Assembly (NCBI GenBank): GCA_035546775.1
Contig: DASZWD010000020.1
Coordinates: 1-64,000, forward strand
Direction: 5' to 3'
Origin: Acidimicrobiales bacterium
Lineage (GTDB): Bacteria > Actinomycetota > Acidimicrobiia > Acidimicrobiales > JACCXE01
Length of the DNA: 64,000 nucleotides
Below the pieces are notes generated by a model, which had not been told where the DNA came from, did no database searches, and worked only from the letters and a program-made list of their open reading frames with translations. Below are positions 52,767 to 62,254 of the stretch, one piece after another; position 1 is the first letter of the stretch; every line of letters begins with the position of its first letter. The position numbers and the translations under genes are program-made.

Positions 52767-53852
52767 TCAGTTGAAGACGATGACGTCGCGGGCGATCTCG
52801 CCGGTCTTCATGGCTTCGAAGCCGTCGTTGATCTCGTCGAGGCTGATGCGGGCCGACACCAGTTCGTCGAGCATGAGCCGGCCGTCCATGTAGAGGTCGA
52901 CGTAGCGCGGCATGTCGAAGCGGAAGCGGTTCGAGCCCATGTTCGAGCCCTGGATCTTCTTTTCGGCGAGGAAGTCGAAGCCGTTGAGTTCGACCGACTG
53001 GCCGATCGGGATCATGCCGACGACCGTGGCGGTGCCGCCCTGCGCCAGCATCTGCCACGCCTGCTCGGCGGTCGCCTTGAGCCCGATCGCTTCGAAGGAG
53101 AACTCGACGCCGCCGCCGGTCAATGCCTGCACCTGCGACACCGCGTCGCCGTTCGACGCGTTGACGAGGTCGGTGGCACCGAACTGCTCGGCCATCTTCA
53201 GCTTCGTCTCGTTCATGTCGACGGCGATGATGCGCGACGCACCCGCGATGCGGGCGCCTTGCACGATGTTGAGCCCGACGCCGCCGCAGCCGATGACCGC
53301 GACCGTCGCCATGGCGGGCACCGCCGCGGTGCGGAACACGGCGCCGAGGCCGGTCGTGACCGAGCAGCCGATGAGGGCGGCGCGGTCGAGCGGCATGTCC
53401 TTGCGGATCTTCACCAGCGCGTTCTCGTGGATCAGCATGTTCTCGGCGAAGCTCGACAGGTGCAGGAACTGATGGCACGGCGAGCCGTCGGGCATCGAGA
53501 GGCGCTGCGGGCCGGTGAAGTCGCGGGTCAGGCCTTCTTTCGTGCAGCGGTTCGGGAAGCCGGACAGGCAGTACTCGCACTTGCCGCAGAAGACCGACAG
53601 GCACGTGATGACGTGATCGCCCGGCTGCACGTAGGTCACGCCGGGTCCGACAGCCTCGACCACGCCGGCGGACTCGTGACCGAGCACCGTGGGAGTCGGA
53701 TACGGGTAGGCGCCCGTCATGAAGTGGAGGTCGCTGTGGCACAGCCCGGCGGCCGCGGTGCGCACCAGCACCTCGCCGGGGCCGGGTTCGCCGATGGTGA
53801 CCTCGTCGATGTCGAGTTGTCCGGGAATCGTCTTGAGAACGGCAGCACGCAT
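52767..53852 (-). CDS. Zinc-dependent alcohol/formaldehyde-type dehydrogenase
   Basis: A 361-residue medium-chain dehydrogenase. Catalytic zinc residues are in GLCHSD and LGHESAG; structural zinc ligands in CGKCEYCLSGFPNRC; the NAD fold in GCGGVGLNIVQGA. It resembles class III/mycothiol-type and related actinobacterial ADHs, which often act on aldehydes or long alcohols. Start ATG 53852 begins MRAAVLKTIPGQLD. It reads alone on the minus strand, facing the ferritin-like gene. Confidence 0.9.
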   Translation of the reverse strand: MRAAVLKTIPGQLDIDEVTIGEPGPGEVLVRTAAAGLCHSDLHFMTGAYPYPTPTVLGHESAGVVEAVGPGVTYVQPGDHVITCLSVFCGKCEYCLSGFPNRCTKEGLTRDFTGPQRLSMPDGSPCHQFLHLSSFAENMLIHENALVKIRKDMPLDRAALIGCSVTTGLGAVFRTAAVPAMATVAVIGCGGVGLNIVQGARIAGASRIIAVDMNETKLKMAEQFGATDLVNASNGDAVSQVQALTGGGVEFSFEAIGLKATAEQAWQMLAQGGTATVVGMIPIGQSVELNGFDFLAEKKIQGSNMGSNRFRFDMPRYVDLYMDGRLMLDELVSARISLDEINDGFEAMKTGEIARDVIVFN

Positions 53853-53900
53853 GGGTCGACTCTTGCACTTCTGACCACGCGGTGCCCGTAGTCTGCGCAG

Positions 53901-54563
53901 GTGGCTGTCGCATCCGATCCGGCGTTTCTCGCTCTGCACTTGGTGCGCGTGCGCGGCGTGACGCAGAGCGCGGAAATCGCGGCGGCGACGGGCCTCGACG
54001 AAGCGACCGTCGACGCCGCTATGCGGCGTCACCAGGCGGACGAGTTTGTGACGTTGCGCACCGGCGCCCTCGCCGGGTGGGCGCTCACAGCCTTCGGCCG
54101 CGACGAAGACGCGCAGCGCGCCGCCACCGAACTCGACGGGGCCGGACTCCGAACGACGGTCGACGCGCTGTACCGCCGCTTCCTCGTGCTCAACCCGCAG
54201 TTGTTGCGGCTGTGTACCGACTGGCAGCTGTTCCCGCCCGTCGACAACGCGACGCCGCCCGAGCGCAACCGGCACGAAGATGCCGACTACGACGCCGAGG
54301 TGCTGGCCCGTCTCGCCAAAGTCGATAGCGCCGCGCAGCCGATCTGCGCTGAACTGGGCGATGCCCTCGCACGCTTCGGCAACTACGGACGCCGGCTCGC
54401 CGCAGCGCGCGCCCGCGTCGAAGCCGGCGAGCACGACTGGATGACGAAACCGATGATCGACAGTTACCACTCCGTGTGGTTCGAACTGCACGAAGATCTT
54501 CTCGCCACGCTCGGCATCGAGCGGGGGAGCGAACCGGCACAGGTGGAGGAACAAGCGTCGTGA
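53901..54563 (+). CDS. Winged-helix-like regulator-type protein of unknown function
   Basis: A 220-residue protein. Residues about 8-65 look like a MarR/wHTH DNA-binding domain (LVRVRGVTQSAEIAAATGLDEATVDAAMRRH...GWALTAFGRD). The C-terminal part is helical and ends with MIDSYHSVWFELHEDLLATLGIER, a block recognisable in other actinobacterial regulators but without assigned function. GTG 53901. Its stop overlaps the dapA start (GTGA), suggesting that it is co-expressed with, and may respond to, lysine or diaminopimelate metabolism. That link is inference. Confidence 0.7.
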   Translation: MAVASDPAFLALHLVRVRGVTQSAEIAAATGLDEATVDAAMRRHQADEFVTLRTGALAGWALTAFGRDEDAQRAATELDGAGLRTTVDALYRRFLVLNPQLLRLCTDWQLFPPVDNATPPERNRHEDADYDAEVLARLAKVDSAAQPICAELGDALARFGNYGRRLAAARARVEAGEHDWMTKPMIDSYHSVWFELHEDLLATLGIERGSEPAQVEEQAS

Positions 54564-55471
54564 GGAATGCAGGCCGGTGGGGACAGATCCTTACCGCAAT
54601 GGTCACGCCGATGCACGCGGACGGATCCGTCGACTACGACGGCGTCGCCACGCTGGCGCGGTACTTGCAGGACAACGGCAACGACGGACTCGTCGTCACC
54701 GGCACGACGGGTGAGTCGCCCGTGCTCACCGACACCGAACGCGTCGAGGTGTGGCGCGCCGCCATCGAGGCGGTCACGATCCCGGTCATCGCCGGGTCGG
54801 GCACCAACGACACCGCCCACTCCGTCGAGATGACCAAGGAGGCCAAGCGCGTCGGCGCCGCCGCGGTGCTGGCGGTGACGCCGTATTACAACCGGCCCTC
54901 GCAGTCGGGCCTCTACGGCCATTTCAAGGCGATCGCCGAGTGCACCGACCTGCCGGTGATGCTCTACGACATCCCGATTCGCTCGGGCCGCAAGATCGCC
55001 AACGAGACCTTCCTCAAGCTGATCGCCGACTGCTCCACCATCGTGGCCAACAAGGACGCGGCGAAGGACCCGTCGTCGACCGCGATGCTGCTGCGCGACG
55101 CGCCCGACTACTTCGAGGTGTACTCGGGTGACTCGTCGCTCACGCTGCCGTTCCTGGCGGTCGGTGCCTGCGGCGTCGTGGGCGTCGCCAGCCACTGGAC
55201 CGCCGCGGCGCAAAAGGAGATGATCGAGGCGTTCTCCAAGGGCGACGTCGACCGCGCCCGCGAGCTCAACGCCGCGCTCGCCGCGTCCTACGACTTCGAA
55301 GGCAGCGACGCGTATCCCAACCCGGTGCCGACCAAAACGGTGATGCGACGGCTGGGTTTGCCCGTCGGCCAGTGCCGGCTGCCGATGGGTCCGGGGTCGC
55401 CCGAACTCGACGCCGCGGCCGACGCGTTGCTGGCATCGCTCGGGTCGATGGCCGCGCCCAAGTACAAATAA
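54560..55471 (+). CDS. dapA: 4-hydroxy-tetrahydrodipicolinate synthase
   Basis: A 303-residue class I aldolase making the first diaminopimelate intermediate. It has GTTGESPVLT (Thr pair), VTPYYNRPSQ, Tyr136 in LYDIPIR and the Schiff-base Lys165 in VANKDA. The usual YNVPGRT block is changed to YDIPIRS; that is unusual but keeps Tyr and Arg. Start GTG 54560 has GGAGG upstream and overlaps the upstream stop. It ends 3 nt before rnj, the actinobacterial dapA-rnj order. Confidence 0.93.
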   Translation: MRNAGRWGQILTAMVTPMHADGSVDYDGVATLARYLQDNGNDGLVVTGTTGESPVLTDTERVEVWRAAIEAVTIPVIAGSGTNDTAHSVEMTKEAKRVGAAAVLAVTPYYNRPSQSGLYGHFKAIAECTDLPVMLYDIPIRSGRKIANETFLKLIADCSTIVANKDAAKDPSSTAMLLRDAPDYFEVYSGDSSLTLPFLAVGACGVVGVASHWTAAAQKEMIEAFSKGDVDRARELNAALAASYDFEGSDAYPNPVPTKTVMRRLGLPVGQCRLPMGPGSPELDAAADALLASLGSMAAPKYK

Positions 55472-55474
55472 GGG

Positions 55475-57130
55475 ATGGCAGCACCGGTTCGAGTCATCTT
55501 TCTGGGCGGACTCGGGGAGATCGGGCGCAACTGCGCCGTGGTCGAAGTCGACAACCGGCTGCTGCTCATCGACTGCGGGCTCATGTTCCCGAGCCTCGAC
55601 ATGCCCGGTGTCGACCTCGTACTGCCGGACTTCACCTTCCTGCGCGAGAACGCCGACCGGGTCGAAGCGTGCGTGCTCACCCACGGCCACGAGGACCACG
55701 TCGGCGCGCTGCACTTCCTGCTGCGTGACCTGTCGTTCCCGCTCTACGGCTCGGCGCTCACGCTGGGCCTGGCCCGCAACCGCATCGACGAAGCCGGCCT
55801 CACGAAGCGCACCGACTTCCGGCCGGTCAACTCCGACGGCGACCGGGTGCAGATCGGCCCCTTCGACGTCGAGTTCATCCCCGTCACCCACTCGGTGCCC
55901 CACGCCTTCGCCATCGCGCTCCACACGCCCCAGGGGATCATCCTGCACTCGGGCGATTGGAAGCTCGACCTCACGCCGGTCGACGGGCGCACCACCAACA
56001 TCGCTCGCATCGGCGCGCTGGCATCCGAGCACGGCATCCGCCTGCTGCTGGGTGACTCCACCAACGCCGAGAGCGCCGGCCACACCGTGTCGGAAACCGT
56101 GATCGGCGAGGCGCTGCGCGACCTGTTTCGCGACAACGAGGACAAGCGCGTGATCGTTACGTGCTTCGCCTCCCACATCCATCGCATCCAGCAGGTGATG
56201 GACGCGGCGGTCAAGCACGGGCGCACGATTGCCACCCTCGGCCGCTCGATGGGCAAGAACGTGGCGCTGGCCCGCAGCCTCGGCTTGCTCGACGTGCCCG
56301 ACAACGCGGTGGTCGACATCGACGATCTCGGCGACCTGCCGCCCGAGAAGGTGTGCGTCGTGTCGACGGGGTCGCAGGGCGAGCCGCTGAGCGCCCTGGC
56401 GTTGATGGCGGCGGGCGAGAACCGGCGCATCAAGGTGGGTGAGGGCGACGTCGTGATCCTGTCGAGCCACGCCATCCCCGGCAACGAGAGCAACGTCGGC
56501 AAGGTGATCGACGGCCTGCACCGCCTCGGCTGCGACGTGGTGCACTCCGGTATCGCCCAGGTGCACGTGTCGGGCCACGCCAAGGGCGAGGAACTCAAGA
56601 CGCTGCTCACGCTGGCCCAGCCCGAGTTCTTCATCCCCGTGCACGGCGAGTTCCGCCACCTGACGCACCACGCGCGCTTGGCCAAGATGCTCGGCATGTC
56701 GGACAACCACGTGCTGCTGTGCGAGGACGGCGATGTGATCGAGTTGTCCGACGACGGCATCGACTTCGCCGACACCGTGCCCGCCGGGTACCTCTACGTC
56801 GACGGCATCGTCGGCGACGTGGGCGAGTTCGTGCTGCGCGACCGCAAGGTACTGGCCGACGAAGGCGTCGTGATCGTCGTGGTGACGGTCGACGCGCAGA
56901 CCGGTGAAGTCGTGAGCGGTCCCGAGATCATCACGCGCGGTTGGGTCTACGCCCCCGAAGCCGAAGGCCTGCTGGACGAAGCGCGCGAGGCGGTGCGCGC
57001 CCACGTCAGCAGTGTGCAGACCAACGACGCCGACACGCTGCGCAAGGCGGCGCGCTCGGCGCTGGGCAAGTTCGTGAGCGAGCGCACGCGGCGCCGCCCC
57101 ATGATCGTGCCCATCGTCATGGAAGTGTGA
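55475..57130 (+). CDS. rnj: Ribonuclease J
   Basis: A 551-residue metallo-beta-lactamase/beta-CASP ribonuclease with 5'-3' exo- and endonuclease roles in RNA decay and rRNA maturation. The zinc motif HGHEDH covers residues 70-75; later motifs include VTHSVPHAF, LHSGDWKLD, GDSTNAE, STGSQGEP, SSHAIPGNE and HVSGHA. Length fits the single actinobacterial RNase J. It overlaps the convergent flavin monooxygenase gene by 14 nt. Confidence 0.97.
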   Translation: MAAPVRVIFLGGLGEIGRNCAVVEVDNRLLLIDCGLMFPSLDMPGVDLVLPDFTFLRENADRVEACVLTHGHEDHVGALHFLLRDLSFPLYGSALTLGLARNRIDEAGLTKRTDFRPVNSDGDRVQIGPFDVEFIPVTHSVPHAFAIALHTPQGIILHSGDWKLDLTPVDGRTTNIARIGALASEHGIRLLLGDSTNAESAGHTVSETVIGEALRDLFRDNEDKRVIVTCFASHIHRIQQVMDAAVKHGRTIATLGRSMGKNVALARSLGLLDVPDNAVVDIDDLGDLPPEKVCVVSTGSQGEPLSALALMAAGENRRIKVGEGDVVILSSHAIPGNESNVGKVIDGLHRLGCDVVHSGIAQVHVSGHAKGEELKTLLTLAQPEFFIPVHGEFRHLTHHARLAKMLGMSDNHVLLCEDGDVIELSDDGIDFADTVPAGYLYVDGIVGDVGEFVLRDRKVLADEGVVIVVVTVDAQTGEVVSGPEIITRGWVYAPEAEGLLDEAREAVRAHVSSVQTNDADTLRKAARSALGKFVSERTRRRPMIVPIVMEV

Positions 57131-58472
57131 CGGCGGCGACGTAGCCGTCCGGGCGGATCATCACCGCCTGCGGCAGCGGCACCCGGCCGATCACCGGCAA
57201 CTCGCACGTCGTCGCCGTGCACTGCGCCGCCAGGTCGAGCTCGACGGGTTGCGCGGCGTGGAGCCGTTCGTAGACGCGATCGTTACGCAGGTCGAGGTCG
57301 GGCATGCGCCGTCCGACGAGCGGGTGGTCGCCGCCGAGGTCGTAGAACACGTCGAGGCCCGTCACCATGCCGGCGACGTAGCGGCGCGGCTCGTCCATCG
57401 CCAGCAGTTCGATCGTGATGTCGCGCATGGCGTCGTGGCGTTCGTCGGCGATGCTGAGCGCCACCTGCGCCATCGTGTTGTGCAGCACGCGGGCGGCGAC
57501 GGGATGGCGCTCGGCGTGGTACGTGTCGAGCAGTGCGTCGGGCGCGGCGCCGCGCAGCACCTGGCCGAGCTTCCAGCCGAGGTTGACGGCGTCCTGCACG
57601 CCCACGTTGAGGCCCTGGCCGCCTTGCGGCCCGTGAATGTGGGCGGCGTCGCCGGCGACGAACACGCGCCCGGATCGGTACGTCGCCGCCTGGCGGGTGG
57701 CGTCGCCGAAGCGCGAGATCCACGTGGGGTTGCGGAGGCCGAAGTCGGTGCCGTACTTGGCCACGAGCAAGGCGTGGGCGTCCTCGAAGGTCGGTTCGCC
57801 GTCGTGGCTGACCGCATCCTCCTTCAGTGCGAAGCGGTAGCGGCCGTCGTCGACGCCGGGGTTGGCCGGCCCGAGTCCACCGCCCTCGCGGCGCATCCCG
57901 ACTTCGGGGTCGGTCATCTCCGCTTCGCAGATGAGGAAGGTGGCGGTGGCGTCGTAGCCGACGAAGTCGATCCCCGCCGTCTTGCGCACCACGCTGCGGC
58001 CGCCGTCGCAGCCGACGAGGTAGGTGGCGCGTACGGCGTCGCCGTCGTCGAGGGTGACGGTGACGCCGTCGTCGTCTTGCACGAAGCCGCGCACGTCGCG
58101 GCGGCGCATGATCGGCGCCCCGAGTTCGTCGAGCACCCAGCCCGCGAGGATGCGCTCGATGTCGCGCTGCCACAGGCCGAGCAGGTAGTTGTGGCGCGTC
58201 GGGAAGTCGGAGATGTCGAGGAAGATCCCGGCAAAGCCGGCGGCGGGATGCTTCTGGCCGGCGTCGACGAACCGGTCGACCACGCCGCGCTGGTCGAGCA
58301 CCTCCAGCGTGCGCGGGTGCAGCCCGCCGGCGCGTGAACCATCGAGGTCTTGGGTCGCCCGGCGTTCGACGATGACGGCGTCGACGCCCGCCAGTCGCAG
58401 TTCCGCCGCCAACATCAACCCGGTCGGTCCGCCGCCGGCGATCACCACATCGTGCGCGTTCATCGGCGGCAT
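57117..58472 (-). CDS. FAD-dependent aromatic-ring monooxygenase (group A, Rox-like)
   Basis: A 451-residue flavoprotein. VVIAGGGPTGLMLAAELRLAG is the FAD-binding Rossmann start, VGCDGGRSVVRK the DG motif, and GRVFVAGDAAHIHGPQGGQGLN the GD motif that binds FAD ribityl. The overall pattern is close to the PheA/TfdB group that includes rifampicin monooxygenases. A C-terminal thioredoxin-like tail is present. Substrate cannot be assigned. ATG 58472 or 58463 is the start. It is alone on the minus strand between rnj and an SDR. Confidence 0.85.
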   Translation of the reverse strand: MPPMNAHDVVIAGGGPTGLMLAAELRLAGVDAVIVERRATQDLDGSRAGGLHPRTLEVLDQRGVVDRFVDAGQKHPAAGFAGIFLDISDFPTRHNYLLGLWQRDIERILAGWVLDELGAPIMRRRDVRGFVQDDDGVTVTLDDGDAVRATYLVGCDGGRSVVRKTAGIDFVGYDATATFLICEAEMTDPEVGMRREGGGLGPANPGVDDGRYRFALKEDAVSHDGEPTFEDAHALLVAKYGTDFGLRNPTWISRFGDATRQAATYRSGRVFVAGDAAHIHGPQGGQGLNVGVQDAVNLGWKLGQVLRGAAPDALLDTYHAERHPVAARVLHNTMAQVALSIADERHDAMRDITIELLAMDEPRRYVAGMVTGLDVFYDLGGDHPLVGRRMPDLDLRNDRVYERLHAAQPVELDLAAQCTATTCELPVIGRVPLPQAVMIRPDGYVAAVTLP

Positions 58473-58558
58473 GGTGAGGACTCGAGGGTCCTTGCCGCAA
58501 GCCCCCCACCTCGCGGTAGGTTGGTAGTGCCGGGGGAGTGATCCGCTAGAAAGCGCCC

Positions 58559-59401
58559 ATGGCGTTCACCGGAATCGCAGGCAAGGTCGCACTCGTCACG
58601 GGAGCGGCGCGCCCGAGGGGGATTGGTCGGGCGACGGCGCTGATGCTCGCTCGCGAAGGTGCCGACGTCATCTGCGTCGATCTCGGCGCGCCGATGGCCG
58701 ACTTCCCGCACCACGGCGTCGCCGAGCCGACCGATCTCGAGACGATCGTGCAGGAGATCGAAGCGATGGGCCGGCGCGCTGTTGGCATCAAGGCGGACTG
58801 CACCGACGAAGCGCAAGTCGAAGCGGCGGTCGCGGAAGGCACCGAGGCCCTCGGTGAGATCTCGCTGCTGGCCAACGTCGTCGGCGGCGGCGGCTTCGGC
58901 ATGGGCGCGGGCCCGCTCACGTACCTGCCGACGGATCAGTTCGACAAGATGATCTCGCTCAACTTGCGCAGCATGTTCCTCATGACCCGCGCCGTTGCCG
59001 CGCGCATGGTCGCCGCCGGGACGAAGGGGCAGATCTGTTCGGTGTCGTCGCAGGCGGGCAAGCGCGGCATGCCGCCGCTCGGCGCCTATTGCGCGGCGAA
59101 GGCCGGGATCATCATGCTGACCCAGACATGGGCGATTGAGCTGGGCCCGTCAGGCATCACGGTCAACGCCGTGTGCCCGGGCACGGTCGACACCGACCTG
59201 CTGAACAAGGACCATCAGATGGAGAACATCTTCAGCGGTCAACCCGGTGGGTTCGACGCGTGGCTGCAAAGCCAGATCCCGCTCGGGCGCATGCAGACCG
59301 CCGAGGACGTCGCCAACTCGATCGTCTTCCTCCTCAGCAACGAGGGCAACTACATCACCGGCGAGGCGCTCAACACGAGCGGCGGCCAGACGATGGTCTG
59401 A
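58559..59401 (+). CDS. Short-chain dehydrogenase/reductase
   Basis: A 280-residue classical SDR: TGAARPRGIGRATA cofactor motif, LLANVVGGGG in place of NNAG, SVSSQ with the catalytic Ser, and YCAAKAG as the YxxxK site. The insert after the cofactor motif and GGVNTSGGQTMV-like end are like actinobacterial SDRs; substrate unknown. Cofactor preference is not clear. The next gene, a thioesterase, begins 2 nt after its stop, so the two form a unit, possibly for acyl-CoA metabolism. Confidence 0.9.
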   Translation: MAFTGIAGKVALVTGAARPRGIGRATALMLAREGADVICVDLGAPMADFPHHGVAEPTDLETIVQEIEAMGRRAVGIKADCTDEAQVEAAVAEGTEALGEISLLANVVGGGGFGMGAGPLTYLPTDQFDKMISLNLRSMFLMTRAVAARMVAAGTKGQICSVSSQAGKRGMPPLGAYCAAKAGIIMLTQTWAIELGPSGITVNAVCPGTVDTDLLNKDHQMENIFSGQPGGFDAWLQSQIPLGRMQTAEDVANSIVFLLSNEGNYITGEALNTSGGQTMV

Positions 59402-59402
59402 C

Positions 59403-59831
59403 GTGGCGGGATCCGTCACCATCCCGCCGCCGGTCATGACGGCCGGCGAACTCGACGACTTCCTCGTCAAGGCGTTCTTCAACCAGCGCGCCTATCACGT
59501 GTCGGAGGTGACCGACCGCGGTGTCGTGCTCACGATCCCGATCGGCCCCGAACACGAGCGGCCCGGCGGCACGGTGAGCGGGCCGACGATGATGTCGCTG
59601 AGCGACGCCGCCGCCTGGCTGGCGACGCTGTCGCGCATCGGCCCCGTCGCCCTCGCGGTCACCACGAATCTCAACATCAACTTCCTGCGCAAGCCGTCGC
59701 TCGACCAGGACCTGTTCGCCGAAGCGAACCTGATCAAGCTGGGCAAGCGCCTGTCGGTGACCGAGGTCGGTTGCTATTCGGGCGACCACCTCGTGTCGCA
59801 CGCAACGGTGACGTACTCGATCCCTGCCTAG
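59403..59831 (+). CDS. PaaI-type hotdog-fold thioesterase
   Basis: A 142-residue hotdog protein. GGTVSGPTMMSLSDAAAWLA is the substrate/catalytic helix region and TNLNINFLRKP the following strand, as in PaaI/YbgC-like acyl-CoA thioesterases. GTG 59403, 2 nt after the SDR stop. It would hydrolyse a CoA thioester; specificity is unknown. Confidence 0.85.
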   Translation: MAGSVTIPPPVMTAGELDDFLVKAFFNQRAYHVSEVTDRGVVLTIPIGPEHERPGGTVSGPTMMSLSDAAAWLATLSRIGPVALAVTTNLNINFLRKPSLDQDLFAEANLIKLGKRLSVTEVGCYSGDHLVSHATVTYSIPA

Positions 59832-59885
59832 CACCGGCTACCCTCCACCTCGGGCGGACCGAACGTAGGTACGGTTTATCTGGCC

Positions 59886-62219
59886 ATGGCCACAACGAAG
59901 CGAGGCCCCGCTCGCACTCGGAAAGCCCCGGCGACGACGCGTCGTCCCGCGGCAAAGAAGAACGCGTCGACGCTCGAACGCGTCCGCAAATCACTCGCCA
60001 CCCACCTCGGCCGCCAGTCCGACGACGTGTGGGGACTCCTCCTCGTCGCCTTCGGCGTCGTGTGCGCCCTCGGCATCTACGCCGACCTCACGGGGCCGGT
60101 CGGGCGCTTCCTGCGCGACCTCGCCGGCCTGCTGTTCGGGTGGGGCCGACTCGCGCTCCCCGTCGCCGTCGCCGGCGTCGGCGTGGCGTTGCTGCAGGGC
60201 CGGCCGCGCCAGGAACCGGCGCGGGTCGTCATCGGCACGACGTTCATGGTGCTGGCCGGGACCGGTCTCATCCACTTGGCCCAGGGCGCGCCGGCGTGGA
60301 CCGATCCCGCCGACGAGCTGCGCAACGCCGGCGGTCTCGTGGGCGTTGCCATCGCCGAGCCGCTGCGCAGCCTGCTGGCGGTGCCGGGCGCGGCGCTCAT
60401 CTTGGTGGTCCTCGGCCTCGTCGGCCTGCTCGTCGTGTTGAAGTTGTCGGCGCGCGAGGCGTGGGGCCATCTCGTCCACGGCCTCAAGAAGGCGGTCGAC
60501 GTGCTGAGCGGTTCGGCGCGCCACATCGCGGCGGCCACGACCACCGACGTCGAGGAGCGCATCGACGCGTCGCGGCGTCATCCGACGCGCCAGAAGAAGC
60601 CGGCGCTCGAAGTCGTGCCGCCGCCCACCGAAGACGACGCGCCGGAGGTAACCGAACCCGAGCCCGACCCCGAGATCACCGTGTCGGTGCCCGAAACCAC
60701 CGAGCCCGTCGCGGCGGACCAGCTGGCCATCGACCTGGGCCCCGCGCACCGCGAGGGTCCCTGGCGCCTGCCGCCCCTGGCGCTGCTGAAGCGATCGAAG
60801 GCCGTCGAGATCGACCGCCGCCAGATCGAAGCCGGCGGCCGCACGCTCGAGCACGCGCTGGCGGCCCACGGCGTCGAGACGCGCCTCGTGGGCATGACCG
60901 TCGGGCCCACCGTCACCCGCTACGAACTCGAACTGGGCCCGGGTGTGAAGGTCGCCAAGGTCACGAGCCTCCACAAGGACATCGCCTACGCGATGGCGTC
61001 GCCCGACGTCCGCATCCTGGCGCCGATCCCGGGCAAGTCGGCCATCGGTGTCGAGGTGCCCAACCGCGATCGCCAGCTCGTCGCCCTTGCCGACATCCTC
61101 GGCTCTGAGGAAGCCCGCAAGTCGACGCATCCGCTCGAGGTCGCGCTGGGCAAGGACATCGCGGGCCGTGCGGTCATGGCGAACCTCGCCGAGATGCCGC
61201 ACATCCTCATCGCCGGCGCCACCGGCGCCGGTAAGTCGAGCTGCATCAACAGCCTGATCACCTCGGTGCTGGTGCGCTCGACGCCCGACCAGGTGCGCAT
61301 GATCCTGATCGACCCCAAGCGCGTCGAGCTCGGTCAGTACAACGCGTTGCCGCACCTGCTCACCCAGGTCGTCGTCAACCCCAAGCGCGCCGCCAACGCG
61401 CTGAACTGGGCGGTGAAGGAAATGGAGCGGCGCTACGAGTTGCTCTACGAGGTCGGCGTGCGCGACATCACCGGCTACAACGCCGCGTTCGATCGTGGCG
61501 ATCTGCAACCCGAGCCGGGAGAGGACAAGGAGTACAAGCGCCTTCCGTTCATCCTCGTGGTGGTCGACGAGCTGGCCGACCTGATGATGGTGGCGGCCCG
61601 CGACGTCGAAGAGTCGATCTGTCGTATCGCGCAGATGGCCCGCGCCGTCGGCATCCACCTCGTCATCGCGACGCAGCGCCCGTCAGTCGACGTCATCACC
61701 GGCGTCATCAAGGCCAACGTGCCGTCGCGCCTGGCCTTCGCCGTGTCGAGCCAGACCGACAGCCGCGTCATCCTCGACCAGCCCGGTGCCGAGCGTCTCG
61801 TCGGCAAGGGCGACATGCTGTTGCTGACGGCGAACTCGTCGAGCGGCCGGCGAGTGCAGGGCGCATGGGTGGGCGAGGACGAAGTGCGCAAAGTGGCGGG
61901 GCACTGGAAGCGCCAGGCGCGCGCCGAATACGTCGAAGGCGTCGAAGGCGAAGACGCGGGACCGGGGGAGCGCACCTTCGGCGGCGCCGGCGGTGATTCC
62001 GACGACGAGCTGCTGCGCGCTGCCCGTGACCTCGTCGTGCGCAGCCAGCTCGGTTCGACGTCGATGCTGCAGCGCAAGCTCAAGGTCGGCTTCGCCCGCG
62101 CCGGTCGCCTGATGGACTTGCTCGAAGAAAATGGTGTCGTCGGACCGTCCGAAGGATCGAAGGCACGCGCCGTGCTGATGACGGTCGAGGAACTCGAGGC
62201 GCTCGACCAGGCCTCCTAG
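59886..62219 (+). CDS. ftsK: DNA translocase FtsK
   Basis: A 777-residue FtsK/SpoIIIE protein that moves chromosomal DNA through the division septum. A basic N-terminus is followed by four or so membrane helices (about residues 45-190) and a Glu/Pro linker. The motor then has GATGAGKS (444-451), LVVVDELADLMM, ATQRPSVDVITG and SSQTDSRVILD. The C-terminal gamma winged helix (DDELLRAARDLVVRSQLGS...) reads polar DNA motifs. All domains are intact. It is in the usual place after rnj, with three metabolic genes between. Confidence 0.96.
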   Translation: MATTKRGPARTRKAPATTRRPAAKKNASTLERVRKSLATHLGRQSDDVWGLLLVAFGVVCALGIYADLTGPVGRFLRDLAGLLFGWGRLALPVAVAGVGVALLQGRPRQEPARVVIGTTFMVLAGTGLIHLAQGAPAWTDPADELRNAGGLVGVAIAEPLRSLLAVPGAALILVVLGLVGLLVVLKLSAREAWGHLVHGLKKAVDVLSGSARHIAAATTTDVEERIDASRRHPTRQKKPALEVVPPPTEDDAPEVTEPEPDPEITVSVPETTEPVAADQLAIDLGPAHREGPWRLPPLALLKRSKAVEIDRRQIEAGGRTLEHALAAHGVETRLVGMTVGPTVTRYELELGPGVKVAKVTSLHKDIAYAMASPDVRILAPIPGKSAIGVEVPNRDRQLVALADILGSEEARKSTHPLEVALGKDIAGRAVMANLAEMPHILIAGATGAGKSSCINSLITSVLVRSTPDQVRMILIDPKRVELGQYNALPHLLTQVVVNPKRAANALNWAVKEMERRYELLYEVGVRDITGYNAAFDRGDLQPEPGEDKEYKRLPFILVVVDELADLMMVAARDVEESICRIAQMARAVGIHLVIATQRPSVDVITGVIKANVPSRLAFAVSSQTDSRVILDQPGAERLVGKGDMLLLTANSSSGRRVQGAWVGEDEVRKVAGHWKRQARAEYVEGVEGEDAGPGERTFGGAGGDSDDELLRAARDLVVRSQLGSTSMLQRKLKVGFARAGRLMDLLEENGVVGPSEGSKARAVLMTVEELEALDQAS

Positions 62220-62254
62220 GCGCGAGAACCTACGGCGCGGGGCGTTATCTATCT

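Noticed and set aside
57117-58472. Rifampicin-inactivating monooxygenase
   Set aside because: Fold and motifs are shared by many group A flavin hydroxylases; resistance cannot be concluded from sequence alone.
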